A stretch of 64,000 nucleotides of DNA. Source: Streptomyces sp. NRRL F-6492. GTDB lineage: Bacteria > Actinomycetota > Actinomycetes > Streptomycetales > Streptomycetaceae. The notes beneath the pieces are model-generated. The model did no database searches and was not told the origin of the DNA. It worked only from the letters and a program-made list of their open reading frames with translations. The first letter of the stretch is position 1. Every line of letters begins with the position of its first letter. The stretch covers positions 1 to 64,000 of the forward strand of contig NZ_LGEG01000244.1 of NCBI RefSeq assembly GCF_001280125.1, given 5' to 3'. A program made the position numbers and the translations under genes. Positions 48,874 to 57,232 of the stretch are shown piece after piece.

Positions 48874-50078
48874 GCGCCCTCGTCCTCGCGCGCCGCGCGG
48901 CCCGGCGGATCGAGGCCGCCACCCCCGCCCACCGCGACCGGGCGGTCGACGGGCTGCGGGCCCTCGCCCTGCTCGCCGTGCCCACCGGCCACTGGCTGCT
49001 CGGCGGCTTCACGCTCTCCGCCGACGGCGCCCTCCACAACGCCAGCCCGCTCGGCGCCTTCGCCGGGCTCGCGCCGGTGAGCTGGGTCCTCCAGATGCTC
49101 GGGATCTTCTTCCTGGTCGGCGGGTACGCCTCCGTCCTCTCGTACCGGCGCCGGAAGGGGTCCACGGGCGCGTGGCTCAAGGGGCGGCTCGCCCGGCTCG
49201 GGCGGCCGGTGCTCGGGGTCACCGCCGTGTGGGCGGCGCTGCTGCCGCTGCTCCACCTCGGGCTCGGGGTGCCCGTGGACACCCTGCGGACGGTGTCCAC
49301 GCTGGTGGTCCAGCCGCTGTGGTTCGTCGGGGTCTACGCGGTGGTCACCGCCCTCACCCCGTCCTGCGTGCGGGCCGCCCGCCGCCTCGGGGTGTGGGCG
49401 GCGGCCCCGCTGCTCGGCTCGGTCGCCGTCGTCGACCTGCTGCGCTACGGGCCGTACGCCGACGCCGTCCCGTCCTGGCTGGGCCTGCTGAACGTCCTGC
49501 CCGGCTGGCTCTTCGCCTATCAGCTCGGCGTCTCGTGGGGCGGGGGCCGGGTCACCCGGCGCCACGCCTGGGCCCTCCTCGCCGGCGGGGCCGCCCTCTT
49601 CGCCGCCCTGCTGCTCGTCTTCGGCTACCCGGCGTCGATGGTCGGCGTCCCCGGCGAGGCCCGCACCAACTCGCATCCGCCGTCGCTGCTCGTCCTCGCC
49701 CTCGCCGCCGCGCAGAGCGGCGCCGCGGTCCTGCTCCGCGACCGGATCGGCGCGCTCCTGCGACGGCCCGCGCTCTGGGCGCCGGTCGTGGTCGTCAACC
49801 TCTCGGCGATGACGGTCCTGTGCTGGCACCAGACGGCGATGCTCGCCGCCGCGGTCCCCGCCGCGCACGCCGGGGAGGTCGCGGGCCTGGTCGGCGCGCC
49901 CGACTCGGCGGGCTGGATCCTGGCCCGGCTCGCCTGGATGCCGGTCTTCGCCGGGCTGCTCGTCCTGATCGGGCGGTACGCGCGGGGCTTCGAGTCCCCG
50001 TGGACGGGGGCCGGGCCCGCCCGCCGCGCCCTGGCGGGGCTGCTCGCGGCGGGCTTCGGGGTCTTCGCCCTGGGGTGA
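48870..50078 (+). CDS. Acyltransferase family membrane protein (AT3-like)
   Basis: A 402-residue integral membrane protein with about ten hydrophobic segments. The N-terminal RDRAVDGLRALALLAVPTGH matches acyltransferase-3 proteins, including the conserved Arg/Asp and His. Members O-acylate cell-surface sugars or exported metabolites. It is translationally coupled to the DUF1023 hydrolase (ATGA), suggesting they act together on an envelope acyl ester. The substrate is unknown. Confidence 0.85.
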   Translation: MSALVLARRAARRIEAATPAHRDRAVDGLRALALLAVPTGHWLLGGFTLSADGALHNASPLGAFAGLAPVSWVLQMLGIFFLVGGYASVLSYRRRKGSTGAWLKGRLARLGRPVLGVTAVWAALLPLLHLGLGVPVDTLRTVSTLVVQPLWFVGVYAVVTALTPSCVRAARRLGVWAAAPLLGSVAVVDLLRYGPYADAVPSWLGLLNVLPGWLFAYQLGVSWGGGRVTRRHAWALLAGGAALFAALLLVFGYPASMVGVPGEARTNSHPPSLLVLALAAAQSGAAVLLRDRIGALLRRPALWAPVVVVNLSAMTVLCWHQTAMLAAAVPAAHAGEVAGLVGAPDSAGWILARLAWMPVFAGLLVLIGRYARGFESPWTGAGPARRALAGLLAAGFGVFALG

Positions 50079-50091
50079 GGTGCCCCGGGGC

Positions 50092-51117
50092 TCAGACCTC
50101 CCGGCCCACCGCCGTGAAGCTCATGTCCGGGTAGCGGTCGCCCGCCACCAGGCCGGCGATCGGCTCCAGCTCCGCCAGTTCGTCGCCGGTGAGGGTGATG
50201 CGGGTCGCGGCGGCGTTCTCCAGGAGGCGGGAGCGCTTGCGGGTGCCGGGGATCGGGACGACCGCGAGGCCGTGCACGGAGGCCCGCTGCTGGACCCAGG
50301 CGAGGGCGATCTGCGCCGGGGTCGCCCCGTGGGCGGCGGCGATCTTTCGGACCGGGTCGAGCAGGGCGGCGTTCCGCTGCGCGTTCTCGCCGGTGAAGCG
50401 GGGCTGCCGGGCCCGGAAGTCGTCGCCCCGGAGCTCCTTGGCGGCGTCCGCGAACGCCCCGGTCAGGAAGCCCCGGCCGAGCGGCGAGTACGGCACGAGG
50501 GTCACGCCGAGGTCGGCGGCGGCGCCGACGGCGCTGCGCTCCACGTCCCGGGAGAAGAGCGACCACTCCGACTGGAGGGCGGCGATCGGGTGCACGGCGT
50601 GGGCCTCGCGCAGTTCGGGCCCGGTGACCTCGCTCAGGCCCAGGAAGCGGACCTTGCCCTCCCGGACGAGCTCGGCCATGGTGCCGACGGACTCGGCGAG
50701 CGGGACCGCCGGGTCGCGGCGGTGCATGTAGTAGAGGTCGATGGTCTCGACGCCGAGGCGGCGCAGGCTGTTCTCGACGGCGCTCCTGATGTACGCGGGG
50801 TCGTTGCGGATGCCCCGGTAGGAGGGGTCGTCGGCGCGCCGTTCCAGGGCGAACTTGGTGGCGATCACGACCTCGTCGCGGTGGGCGGCGAGGAAGGGGG
50901 CGAGGAACTCCTCGTTGGCGCCGCTGCCGTAGGCGTCGGCGGTGTCGATCAGGGTGACGCCGGCCTCCAGGGCCGCGTCGAGGGTGTCGCGGGCGGCGGC
51001 CTCGTCGGTCGCGCCGTAGAACTCGCTGATGCCCATGGCGCCGAAGCCCTGGACCCCGGTCTCCGGGCCGTCCTGGCCTCCGAGGCGTACGGTGTCGATC
51101 CTGGTCACGCTGCTCAT
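50092..51117 (-). CDS. Aldo/keto reductase
   Basis: A 341-residue NADPH-dependent TIM-barrel reductase. Family motifs are FGAMGISEFYG, DTADAYGSGANEEFL (Asp/Tyr of the tetrad), VVIATKFALE (Lys) and IDLYYMHRRDP (His). The start is the ATG at 51117 (MSSVTRIDTV); its RBS GGAGGA lies inside the upstream MerR gene and the two overlap by ATGA. It reduces aldehydes or ketones; a MerR partner suggests induction by a reactive compound. Confidence 0.92.
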   Translation of the reverse strand: MSSVTRIDTVRLGGQDGPETGVQGFGAMGISEFYGATDEAAARDTLDAALEAGVTLIDTADAYGSGANEEFLAPFLAAHRDEVVIATKFALERRADDPSYRGIRNDPAYIRSAVENSLRRLGVETIDLYYMHRRDPAVPLAESVGTMAELVREGKVRFLGLSEVTGPELREAHAVHPIAALQSEWSLFSRDVERSAVGAAADLGVTLVPYSPLGRGFLTGAFADAAKELRGDDFRARQPRFTGENAQRNAALLDPVRKIAAAHGATPAQIALAWVQQRASVHGLAVVPIPGTRKRSRLLENAAATRITLTGDELAELEPIAGLVAGDRYPDMSFTAVGREV

Positions 51118-51518
51118 GAAGGTGTTCCTCCGCATACGGTGCCGTAGTGGCCGATCTTGAAGTCGAGCACGGCGAGCGTGTCCTGGAGCTCGGTGATCCG
51201 GGCGAGGACGTCCCGCCGGGTGGCCTCCAGGAGCTCGCGGCGTTCCTCACGGGTGTGGTCCCCGGCGCGCACCAGCTCGGCGTACCGGACCATGTCGGCG
51301 ACCGGCATCCCGGTCAGCCGCAGCTTGCCGACGAAGGCGAGCCAGTCCAGGTCGCGCGCGGTGAAGCGGCGCTGCCCGGTGTGCGAACGGTCGACGTGCG
51401 GCATGAGGCCGATCCGCTCGTACCAGCGCAGGGTGTGCGCCGTGAGACCGGTCAGGGCGGCGACCTCGCTGATGGTGTGGTGCTCCCGGGTACCGCTGGT
51501 GCTCGCGATCGCGCTCAT
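51114..51518 (-). CDS. MerR family regulator
   Basis: A 134-residue regulator. The N-terminal winged helix has ISEVAALTGLTAHTLRWYER then IGLMPHVDRSHTGQRRFTAR. A C-terminal dimerisation helix (EERRELLEATRRDVLARITELQ) follows. A single Cys near the C-terminus may be a sensor. It is transcribed with the aldo/keto reductase. A dyad centred on GAGTGCACTC lies in its promoter region. Confidence 0.92.
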   Translation of the reverse strand: MSAIASTSGTREHHTISEVAALTGLTAHTLRWYERIGLMPHVDRSHTGQRRFTARDLDWLAFVGKLRLTGMPVADMVRYAELVRAGDHTREERRELLEATRRDVLARITELQDTLAVLDFKIGHYGTVCGGTPS

Positions 51519-51532
51519 GCCTCCACGCTAAA

Positions 51533-51555
51533 ACGTTGGAGTGCACTCGAAGCAA
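51533..51555. promoter_or_regulatory. MerR-type operator
   Basis: The perfect 10-bp palindrome GAGTGCACTC (51539-51548) sits in CGTTGGAGTGCACTCGAAGC, 20 bp upstream of the merR start. It matches the GGAGTGCACTC-type dyads bound by MerR regulators of this group, which place the site between -35 and -10. Confidence 0.7.
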
Positions 51556-51578
51556 GTACTCCCAGTAGGCTCGCCCCC

Positions 51579-52409
51579 ATGGAGAGCAGCGTGCCGAGCC
51601 TGGCGTCGATCGAGAACTGGCCCGTCCCCACCGCGGCCGCCGCCGTGGTCCGCGCGGACGGCACCCTGGCCGGGGCCCACGGCCCCACCGGGCGGCGCTT
51701 CCCGCTCGCCTCGGTGACCAAGCCGCTGGCGGCGTACGCGGTGCTCGTCGCGTACGAGGAGGGGGCGGTCGACCTGGACGAGCCGGCCGGGCCCGAGGGC
51801 TCGACCGTCCGCCACCTCCTCGCCCACACCTCGGGCCTCGCCTTCGACGAGAACCGGGTCCAGGCCGCGCCGGGCACCCGCCGGATCTACTCCAACACCG
51901 GCTTCGAGGCCCTCGGCGACCACGTCGCCAAGGCTACCGACATCCCCTTCGCCGAGTACCTGCACCAGGCGGTCCTGGAGCCGCTCGGCATGGCGTCGAC
52001 GACCCTGGAGGGCTCGCCGGCCAAGGACGGCGTGTCGACCGTCGACGACCTGGTGCGGTTCGCCGCCGAGGTGCAGGCGCCCCGGCTGCTCGACGCCCGG
52101 ACCGTCCTGGACGCGATGACCGTGACGCACCCGGGTCTGACCGGCATCCTGCCCGGCTACGGGCACCAGCGGCCGAACGACTGGGGCCTCGGCTTCGAGA
52201 TCCGCGACGGGAAGTCCCCGCACTGGACGGGCGCCGGTTCCTCGCCGCGCGCCTTCGGGCACTTCGGGCAGTCCGGCACCTTCCTGTGGGTCGACCCGGA
52301 CGCGCGGGCCGCGTGCGTGGCGCTCGCCGACCGGCCCTTCGGCCCGTGGGCGGTCGAGGCCTGGCCGGCGTTCACGGACGCGGTCCTGGCGGACCTGCGG
52401 GCGGCATAA
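51579..52409 (+). CDS. Serine hydrolase, beta-lactamase/class C-like
   Basis: A 276-residue penicillin-recognising enzyme fold. The nucleophile motif SVTK is at 45-48 (FPLASVTKPLAAY). The second motif YSN is at 104-106 (IYSNTGFEALGDH). A HTG/KTG-like third motif is replaced by GHFGQSGTF near residue 230. No signal peptide is visible, so it may act in the cytosol as an esterase or amidase. The start at 51579 is probably leaderless (TAGGCT about 12 nt upstream). It is divergent to merR. Confidence 0.85.
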   Translation: MESSVPSLASIENWPVPTAAAAVVRADGTLAGAHGPTGRRFPLASVTKPLAAYAVLVAYEEGAVDLDEPAGPEGSTVRHLLAHTSGLAFDENRVQAAPGTRRIYSNTGFEALGDHVAKATDIPFAEYLHQAVLEPLGMASTTLEGSPAKDGVSTVDDLVRFAAEVQAPRLLDARTVLDAMTVTHPGLTGILPGYGHQRPNDWGLGFEIRDGKSPHWTGAGSSPRAFGHFGQSGTFLWVDPDARAACVALADRPFGPWAVEAWPAFTDAVLADLRAA

Positions 52410-52459
52410 CCGGCCCGCCGGGGCCGTTTGTCGCGGCCGACGCGGGCAAAACGGAGTCC

Positions 52460-52732
52460 ATGAGAGGCATCGACTCCGTCATAAGAACCGTGGCCCACGT
52501 GCTCGCGGGCATCCTGGTCGTCTGGATCCTCCTGGATCTGTTCGACGCGAACCGGGCGAACACCGTCGTCGACTGGTTCCACACGGCCGCCGACTGGCTC
52601 GCCGGCTGGTCGATCGGACTCTTCGACGTGTCCGAGCACGTCCTCCAGGTGCTGCTCGACTACGGCATCCCCGCGGTCGTCTACGTGGCGATCGCCAACC
52701 TCGTCTCCCGCCGGACGTTCGCCCGGCGGTGA
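52460..52732 (+). CDS. Small membrane protein
   Basis: A 90-residue protein from the ATG at 52460 (RBS GGAG) with two hydrophobic stretches (AHVLAGILVVWILLDLF and VLLDYGIPAVVYVAIANLV) separated by an amphipathic Trp-rich region (VVDWFHTAADWLAGW). It is a conserved Streptomyces type, to my recollection. Function unknown. It converges with the lipoprotein gene, 4 bp apart. Confidence 0.75.
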   Translation: MRGIDSVIRTVAHVLAGILVVWILLDLFDANRANTVVDWFHTAADWLAGWSIGLFDVSEHVLQVLLDYGIPAVVYVAIANLVSRRTFARR

Positions 52733-52736
52733 GCCG

Positions 52737-53336
52737 TCAGTCCTCGCAGCGGGCGGCGGGCAGCGTCCCGTCGGCGCCGCTGATCGTCACCTCGGTCCGC
52801 CCCGCCGGGTGCTGCGCGTAGGCGGTCGTGCACACCAGCTGGCGGACGGCCGCCGCCGGGAGGCCCCGGACGGGGAAGGGCGCCCGGAGCCGCGCCGAGT
52901 CGGATCCGGCCGGGCCCGCCTCCACGTGCGGTGCCAGGTCCTCCCCCCTCGGCAGGGCGGTGGTGGCGCCGGCCGCGGCCTCGTGGGGCCTCGGGCCGGC
53001 CATCAGCGCGGCGAGGACCTTGTCGGCGGGGATCCGTCCGCCGCGCGGGGCGTCGGCGGAGGTCTCGTACCCCGGGCCGAACCCGTCGTACGGGACCCGG
53101 TCGGCCTCCGGGCCGCCCACCGGCTGGGTGGGGAAGGGTGCCTGGGGCCCCGTGTCACGGGCCATCGGCATCGACTGCCCGTCGGGATCGAGGAAGTAGA
53201 GCACCATCCGCTCCTCGGGGACCGGCTGGACGACGACGGTCGCGGCCCCGCCCGCCTCGACGACGTCGCTCTTCTGTATGCCGCAGCCGGCCAGGGCGAG
53301 CAGCGAGAGCAGCGCGGCGCCCGTCCGGCGCCTCAC
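52737..53336 (-). CDS. Lipoprotein of the AfsQ/Cse-like operon
   Basis: A 199-residue lipoprotein (GTG at 53336) with signal and lipobox LLALAGCG (Cys near residue 18). The mature domain includes VYLYFLDPDG-like VLYFLDPDGQSMPMARD, which resembles GerMN-type domains (VLAALMAGPRPHE). It overlaps the kinase stop by 4 bp (GTGA). In related operons (CseA-like) such a lipoprotein modulates the sensor kinase at the cell surface. Confidence 0.85.
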   Translation of the reverse strand: MRRRTGAALLSLLALAGCGIQKSDVVEAGGAATVVVQPVPEERMVLYFLDPDGQSMPMARDTGPQAPFPTQPVGGPEADRVPYDGFGPGYETSADAPRGGRIPADKVLAALMAGPRPHEAAAGATTALPRGEDLAPHVEAGPAGSDSARLRAPFPVRGLPAAAVRQLVCTTAYAQHPAGRTEVTISGADGTLPAARCED

Positions 53337-54880
53337 AGCGGCGTCCGTACGGTGAACACGGCTCCGCCCCCGGGGTGGTTGGCGGCCGTGACGGTGCCGC
53401 CGTGGAGCCGGACGTTCTCCAGGGTGATGGCGAGGCCGAGGCCGCTGCCCGCCGAGCGGGTCCTGGCCCGGTCCGCCTTGTAGAAGCGGTCGAAGACGTG
53501 CGGCAGGACCTCCGGGTCGATGCCCGGGCCCCGGTCGGCGACCTCCGTCACGAGCGTGTCCCCCTCCGCGTACAGCCGGACCGTGACCGGCGCCCCGCCG
53601 TGCCGCAGCGCGTTGCCGACGAGGTTGGCGACGACGACGTCGAAGCGGCGCGGGTCGAGCCGGGCCCTGATCCCCTCGTCGAGGTACGGGACGACCTGCG
53701 CGGGATCGTTCCAGTGGCGGTGCTGGAGGGTCTTGCGGACGCAGTCGGCGGCGTCGACCTCGTCCGTGTGGAGCTCGGCGGCGCGCGCGTCGAAGCGGGA
53801 GATCTCCATCAGGTCCTCGACGAGCACGGCGAGCTTCCCGGTCTCGGCGCTGATCAGGCGGACCGCGCGAGCGGTGTCGCTGTCGAGGCTCCCGGCGTCC
53901 TCGTCGAGGACCTCGGTGACGGCGAGCATCCCGGCGAGCGGGGTGCGCAGTTCGTGCGAGACGTCGGAGGCGAAGCGGCGGGCGCGGGTCTCGGCGGCGC
54001 GGAGTTCGGCGACGGAGCGTTCGAGCGCGGCGGCCGACTCGTTGAACGTGCGGGCGAGGTCGGAGAGTTCGTCGCTGCCCTTGGCGTGGATGCGGGTGTC
54101 GAGGCGGCCCTGCCCCATGTGGTGGGCGGCGTGCCGCAGCTCCCGCACGGGCCGCAGGACGCCCCGCGCGGCGAGCAGGGCGGGGACCAGGGCGACGGCG
54201 AGGGCGGGCAGGACGCCGTCGCGGGCGGCGGTGACCATGGCCTCGACGCCGGCCTCCTCCTCGTTCAGCTCCATGACGGCGTAGAGGACGAGGCCGGTGG
54301 GCCGGGCGGTTCCCTCGGTCGCGTGGGTCCGGAAGACGGCGGGGACGGCGATGGTCAGGTAGGGGGTGCCGTTCTTCACGACCCGCTGGAAGCCGGCGTG
54401 CGGGGTGGCGTCCCGGGCCCGGGCGCGGGCCCGCAGTTCGGGGGTGATGACGGAGGAGGTGGGCCGGTCGGTGGAGGAGACCCGGACGGCGCCGTACTCG
54501 GCGTAGACCCGCCAGGGGCGGGGCTTGCCCTGGCGGGCGATCCGGAGGACGTCGGACCGCAGGCCGTCGGGGTCGGGGGGCAGGGTGACGTGCAGCTCGT
54601 CGACCTGCTCGCGGAAGGCGGAGACGGCGGTGTCCTGGGTCTGTTCCAGGATGGCGTTGCGGGCGGCCCGGTAGGTGAGGGCGGCGGTGGTGCCGCAGCC
54701 GACGGCGGCGACGAGCAGGAAGGCGAGGACGAGCCGGGTCCGCAGCCCGAAGGGGTGCGGCCGGAGGCGCGGGGCGCGTGCCCGGCGGCGGCTCCAGGAA
54801 GCGGCGCCCGGACCCGTGTTACCGGCGCCCGGACTCGTGCTCATGCTGGTACTCGTGCTGGTACTCGTACGGATCCTCAC
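53333..54880 (-). CDS. Sensor histidine kinase (OmpR-class, AfsQ2/CseC-like)
   Basis: A 515-residue kinase. The GTG at 54880 overlaps the response regulator stop (GTGA). The N-terminus is a low-complexity run (RTSTSTSTSMSTSPGAG); an ATG at 54844 would remove most of it. Two membrane helices (about 50-75 and 220-245) flank an extracytoplasmic sensor. HAMP is near 245-300. The H-box is FASDVSHELRTPL. N and G boxes are in VVANLVGNALRHGG and SAGSGLGLAI. It senses envelope signals; the ligand is unknown. Confidence 0.92.
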   Translation of the reverse strand: MRIRTSTSTSTSMSTSPGAGNTGPGAASWSRRRARAPRLRPHPFGLRTRLVLAFLLVAAVGCGTTAALTYRAARNAILEQTQDTAVSAFREQVDELHVTLPPDPDGLRSDVLRIARQGKPRPWRVYAEYGAVRVSSTDRPTSSVITPELRARARARDATPHAGFQRVVKNGTPYLTIAVPAVFRTHATEGTARPTGLVLYAVMELNEEEAGVEAMVTAARDGVLPALAVALVPALLAARGVLRPVRELRHAAHHMGQGRLDTRIHAKGSDELSDLARTFNESAAALERSVAELRAAETRARRFASDVSHELRTPLAGMLAVTEVLDEDAGSLDSDTARAVRLISAETGKLAVLVEDLMEISRFDARAAELHTDEVDAADCVRKTLQHRHWNDPAQVVPYLDEGIRARLDPRRFDVVVANLVGNALRHGGAPVTVRLYAEGDTLVTEVADRGPGIDPEVLPHVFDRFYKADRARTRSAGSGLGLAITLENVRLHGGTVTAANHPGGGAVFTVRTPL

Positions 54881-55560
54881 AGCGGTCCGAAGCGGTAGCC
54901 GAAGCCGCGCAGGGTCTGGATGTAGCGGGGTTCGCCGGGGATGTCCTCGATCTTGTTCCGGAGCCGGCGGACGCAGGCGTCGACCAGCCGGGCGTCCCCG
55001 TGGTAGCTGTGCTCCCAGACGTGTTCGAGGAGCTGCTGCCGGCTGAAGACCTGCTCGGGGGCGGCGGAGAGGTGGAGCAGCAGCTTCATCTCGGAGGGGG
55101 CGAGGGCGATCCGCTCGCCCGCCTTGGCGACGGTGAGCCCGGCCCGGTCGATGGCGAGCTCCCCGTGGGACTCGACGGCGGACCGCCCGGAGCCGGGCTC
55201 CTCGATCCGCCGGAGCACGGCCCGTATCCGCGCCTCGATGACCTCGGTACGGGCGGGCTTGACGATGTAGTCGTCGGCTCCGGCCTCCAGGCCGACGACG
55301 ACGTCGAAGTCGTCGCCCCGGGCGGTCAGCATGATGATCGGCAGCTGGCTGTCCTCCCGGACCCGGCGGCAGACCTGGACGCCGTTCATGCCGGGCAGCA
55401 TCAGGTCGAGCAGGAGCAGGTCCGGGCGGAACTCGCCGAGCGCGGCGAGCCCCGCCTCCCCGGTCGGGGCGGTCCGCACCTCGTGCCCGCGCCGCCGCAG
55501 CCCGAGTTCGACGCCCTCGCGGACGGAGGGGTCGTCTTCTATCAGGAGCACGCGGGGCAT
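54877..55560 (-). CDS. OmpR-family response regulator (AfsQ1/CseB-like)
   Basis: A 227-residue regulator. The receiver has VLLIEDD and Asp52 in LLLLDLMLPGMNG. The winged helix ends RQQLLEHVWEHSYHGDARLV and RYIQTLRGFGYRF. Sequence is closest, as far as I recall, to AfsQ1. It is first of a three-gene unit (regulator, kinase, lipoprotein) linked by GTGA overlaps, implying tight stoichiometry. Confidence 0.93.
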   Translation of the reverse strand: MPRVLLIEDDPSVREGVELGLRRRGHEVRTAPTGEAGLAALGEFRPDLLLLDLMLPGMNGVQVCRRVREDSQLPIIMLTARGDDFDVVVGLEAGADDYIVKPARTEVIEARIRAVLRRIEEPGSGRSAVESHGELAIDRAGLTVAKAGERIALAPSEMKLLLHLSAAPEQVFSRQQLLEHVWEHSYHGDARLVDACVRRLRNKIEDIPGEPRYIQTLRGFGYRFGPL

Positions 55561-55591
55561 GTGTGGAGTATCCCAAGGTCGTCGGGGCGGG

Positions 55592-57232
55592 TCACGGGCG
55601 GCGGACGGGAAGCCGGAGCCGTCCCAGCAGGTCCCGCAGTTCGGTGAGGCGCAGGGGCCGGGCCAGGACGGCGAAGACGGCGAGGATCGTGAGCGCCCCG
55701 GCGGCCCCGGCGGGCACGGCCCCGGCCGGACCGGCCAGGTCGGTGACGAGGAGCCCGTACCCGGCGGCGGGCACGGCGGCGACGAGCAGCCGCGCGAGCC
55801 CGGCGGCGGAACCCCCGGAACCGTCCGCCCTCCCGGCCTTCCCGGAGGCCCCGAGCCGCCGCCGCAGCACGTACGCCGTCACGCCCCACCCCGCCCACAG
55901 CGCCAGCGAGTACGCCCCCGCCATGCCCGCGACGGTCCAGCGCGCGGGGAGCAGGAGGTGTGCGGCGAAGGAGAGGCCCGCGTTCAGCCCGGCGATCACC
56001 AGGTTGAGCAGGAAGGGGGTGCGGGTGTCACGCAGGGCGTAGAAGGCGCGGGTGCACACGTACTGGCCGGAGAGGGCCACGAGGCCGGGCGCGAGGGCCA
56101 TCAGGATCCAGGACATCGCGCGGATGTCGTCGTCGCCCGTCGCCCCGTGCCGGAAGACCGCCGTCATCAGGGGCACGGCGAGCGCGAGGAGCGCGCAGGC
56201 GGCGGGGACGACGGCGGCCGAGCTGGTGCGCAGCGCGTACGACACGTCCCGCCGGAGCCCGGCGAGGTCGCCGTCGGCCGCCGCCCCGCTCATCCGGGGC
56301 AGCAGCGCGGTCACCAGGGAGACGGTGACGATGCCGTGCGGGACGGCCCACAGCAGATAGGCGTTGTTGTATCCGGCGAGGCCCGCACCGCCGCCGGCCG
56401 CCGAGCCGCCCGCCGAGGTGGCGATCCAGGTGGTCACCCAGTACGCGCCCTGGTTGGTGAGGACGAGCAGCACCAGCCAGCCGGCCGACCGCAGCGGGGC
56501 CGTGAGGCCGCTGCCGCGCCAGTCGAGGCGGGGCCGCCAGCGGAACCCGGCGGCGCGCAGCGGGGGGACGAGGGCGAGGGCCTGGAGCGCGATCCCGGCG
56601 GTGGTGCCCCACCCGAGGAGCGCGGTCTCCCCGGCGCTGAGGGCGCCCCCGTCGCTCACCACCAGGAAGAGCCCGAAGACCGCCACCACGACGACGTTGT
56701 TGAGGACGGGCGTCCACATCATGGCGCCGAACCGCCCCCGGGCGTTGAGGACCTGCCCGAGGAGCGTGAAGAGCCCGAGGAAGAAGATCTGCGGGAGGCA
56801 GGTCCGGGCGAAGGCGACGGTGGTCTCCCGTTGCGCGCCCGTGTAGTCGGTGTACGTGTCGACGATGACGGGCGCGGCGAGCACGGCGGCGGCGGTGAGC
56901 GCGACGAGGGCGAGCGCGCACAGCGTGAGGAGCCGGTCTGTGTAGGCGACGCCGCCGTCCTCGTGCTCCTTGGCGGCCTTGACCAGCTCGGGGACGAAGA
57001 CGGCGTTGAGGGCGCCGCCGAGGAGCAGCGTGTAGACGATCGTGGGGACGGAGTTGCCGACCGCGTAGCCGTCGGCGACGACGGCCGCGCCGAGTGCGGC
57101 GGCGACGACGGAGGCGCGGACGAACCCGGTGGCGCGGGAGACGAGCGATCCGGCCGCCATGAGGGCGCCGCTGCGCAGGACGGAGGCGGCCTTCGTCTCC
57201 GGGGCCGGGGCGGTCAGGACGGTGGCCGTCAT
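55592..57232 (-). CDS. murJ: Lipid II flippase MurJ
   Basis: A 546-residue integral membrane protein of the MOP/MurJ family with about 14 helices. It has ASVLRSGALMAAGSLVSRAT at the N-terminus and FVRASVVAAALGAAVVADGY, with the conserved Arg and Asp. FLGLFTLLGQVLNARGRFGA is also typical. It flips lipid II to the outer face for peptidoglycan synthesis. The length is shorter than mycobacterial homologues, with no C-terminal kinase-like domain. ATGA overlap links it to femX, giving a peptidoglycan precursor operon. Confidence 0.9.
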   Translation of the reverse strand: MTATVLTAPAPETKAASVLRSGALMAAGSLVSRATGFVRASVVAAALGAAVVADGYAVGNSVPTIVYTLLLGGALNAVFVPELVKAAKEHEDGGVAYTDRLLTLCALALVALTAAAVLAAPVIVDTYTDYTGAQRETTVAFARTCLPQIFFLGLFTLLGQVLNARGRFGAMMWTPVLNNVVVVAVFGLFLVVSDGGALSAGETALLGWGTTAGIALQALALVPPLRAAGFRWRPRLDWRGSGLTAPLRSAGWLVLLVLTNQGAYWVTTWIATSAGGSAAGGGAGLAGYNNAYLLWAVPHGIVTVSLVTALLPRMSGAAADGDLAGLRRDVSYALRTSSAAVVPAACALLALAVPLMTAVFRHGATGDDDIRAMSWILMALAPGLVALSGQYVCTRAFYALRDTRTPFLLNLVIAGLNAGLSFAAHLLLPARWTVAGMAGAYSLALWAGWGVTAYVLRRRLGASGKAGRADGSGGSAAGLARLLVAAVPAAGYGLLVTDLAGPAGAVPAGAAGALTILAVFAVLARPLRLTELRDLLGRLRLPVRRP

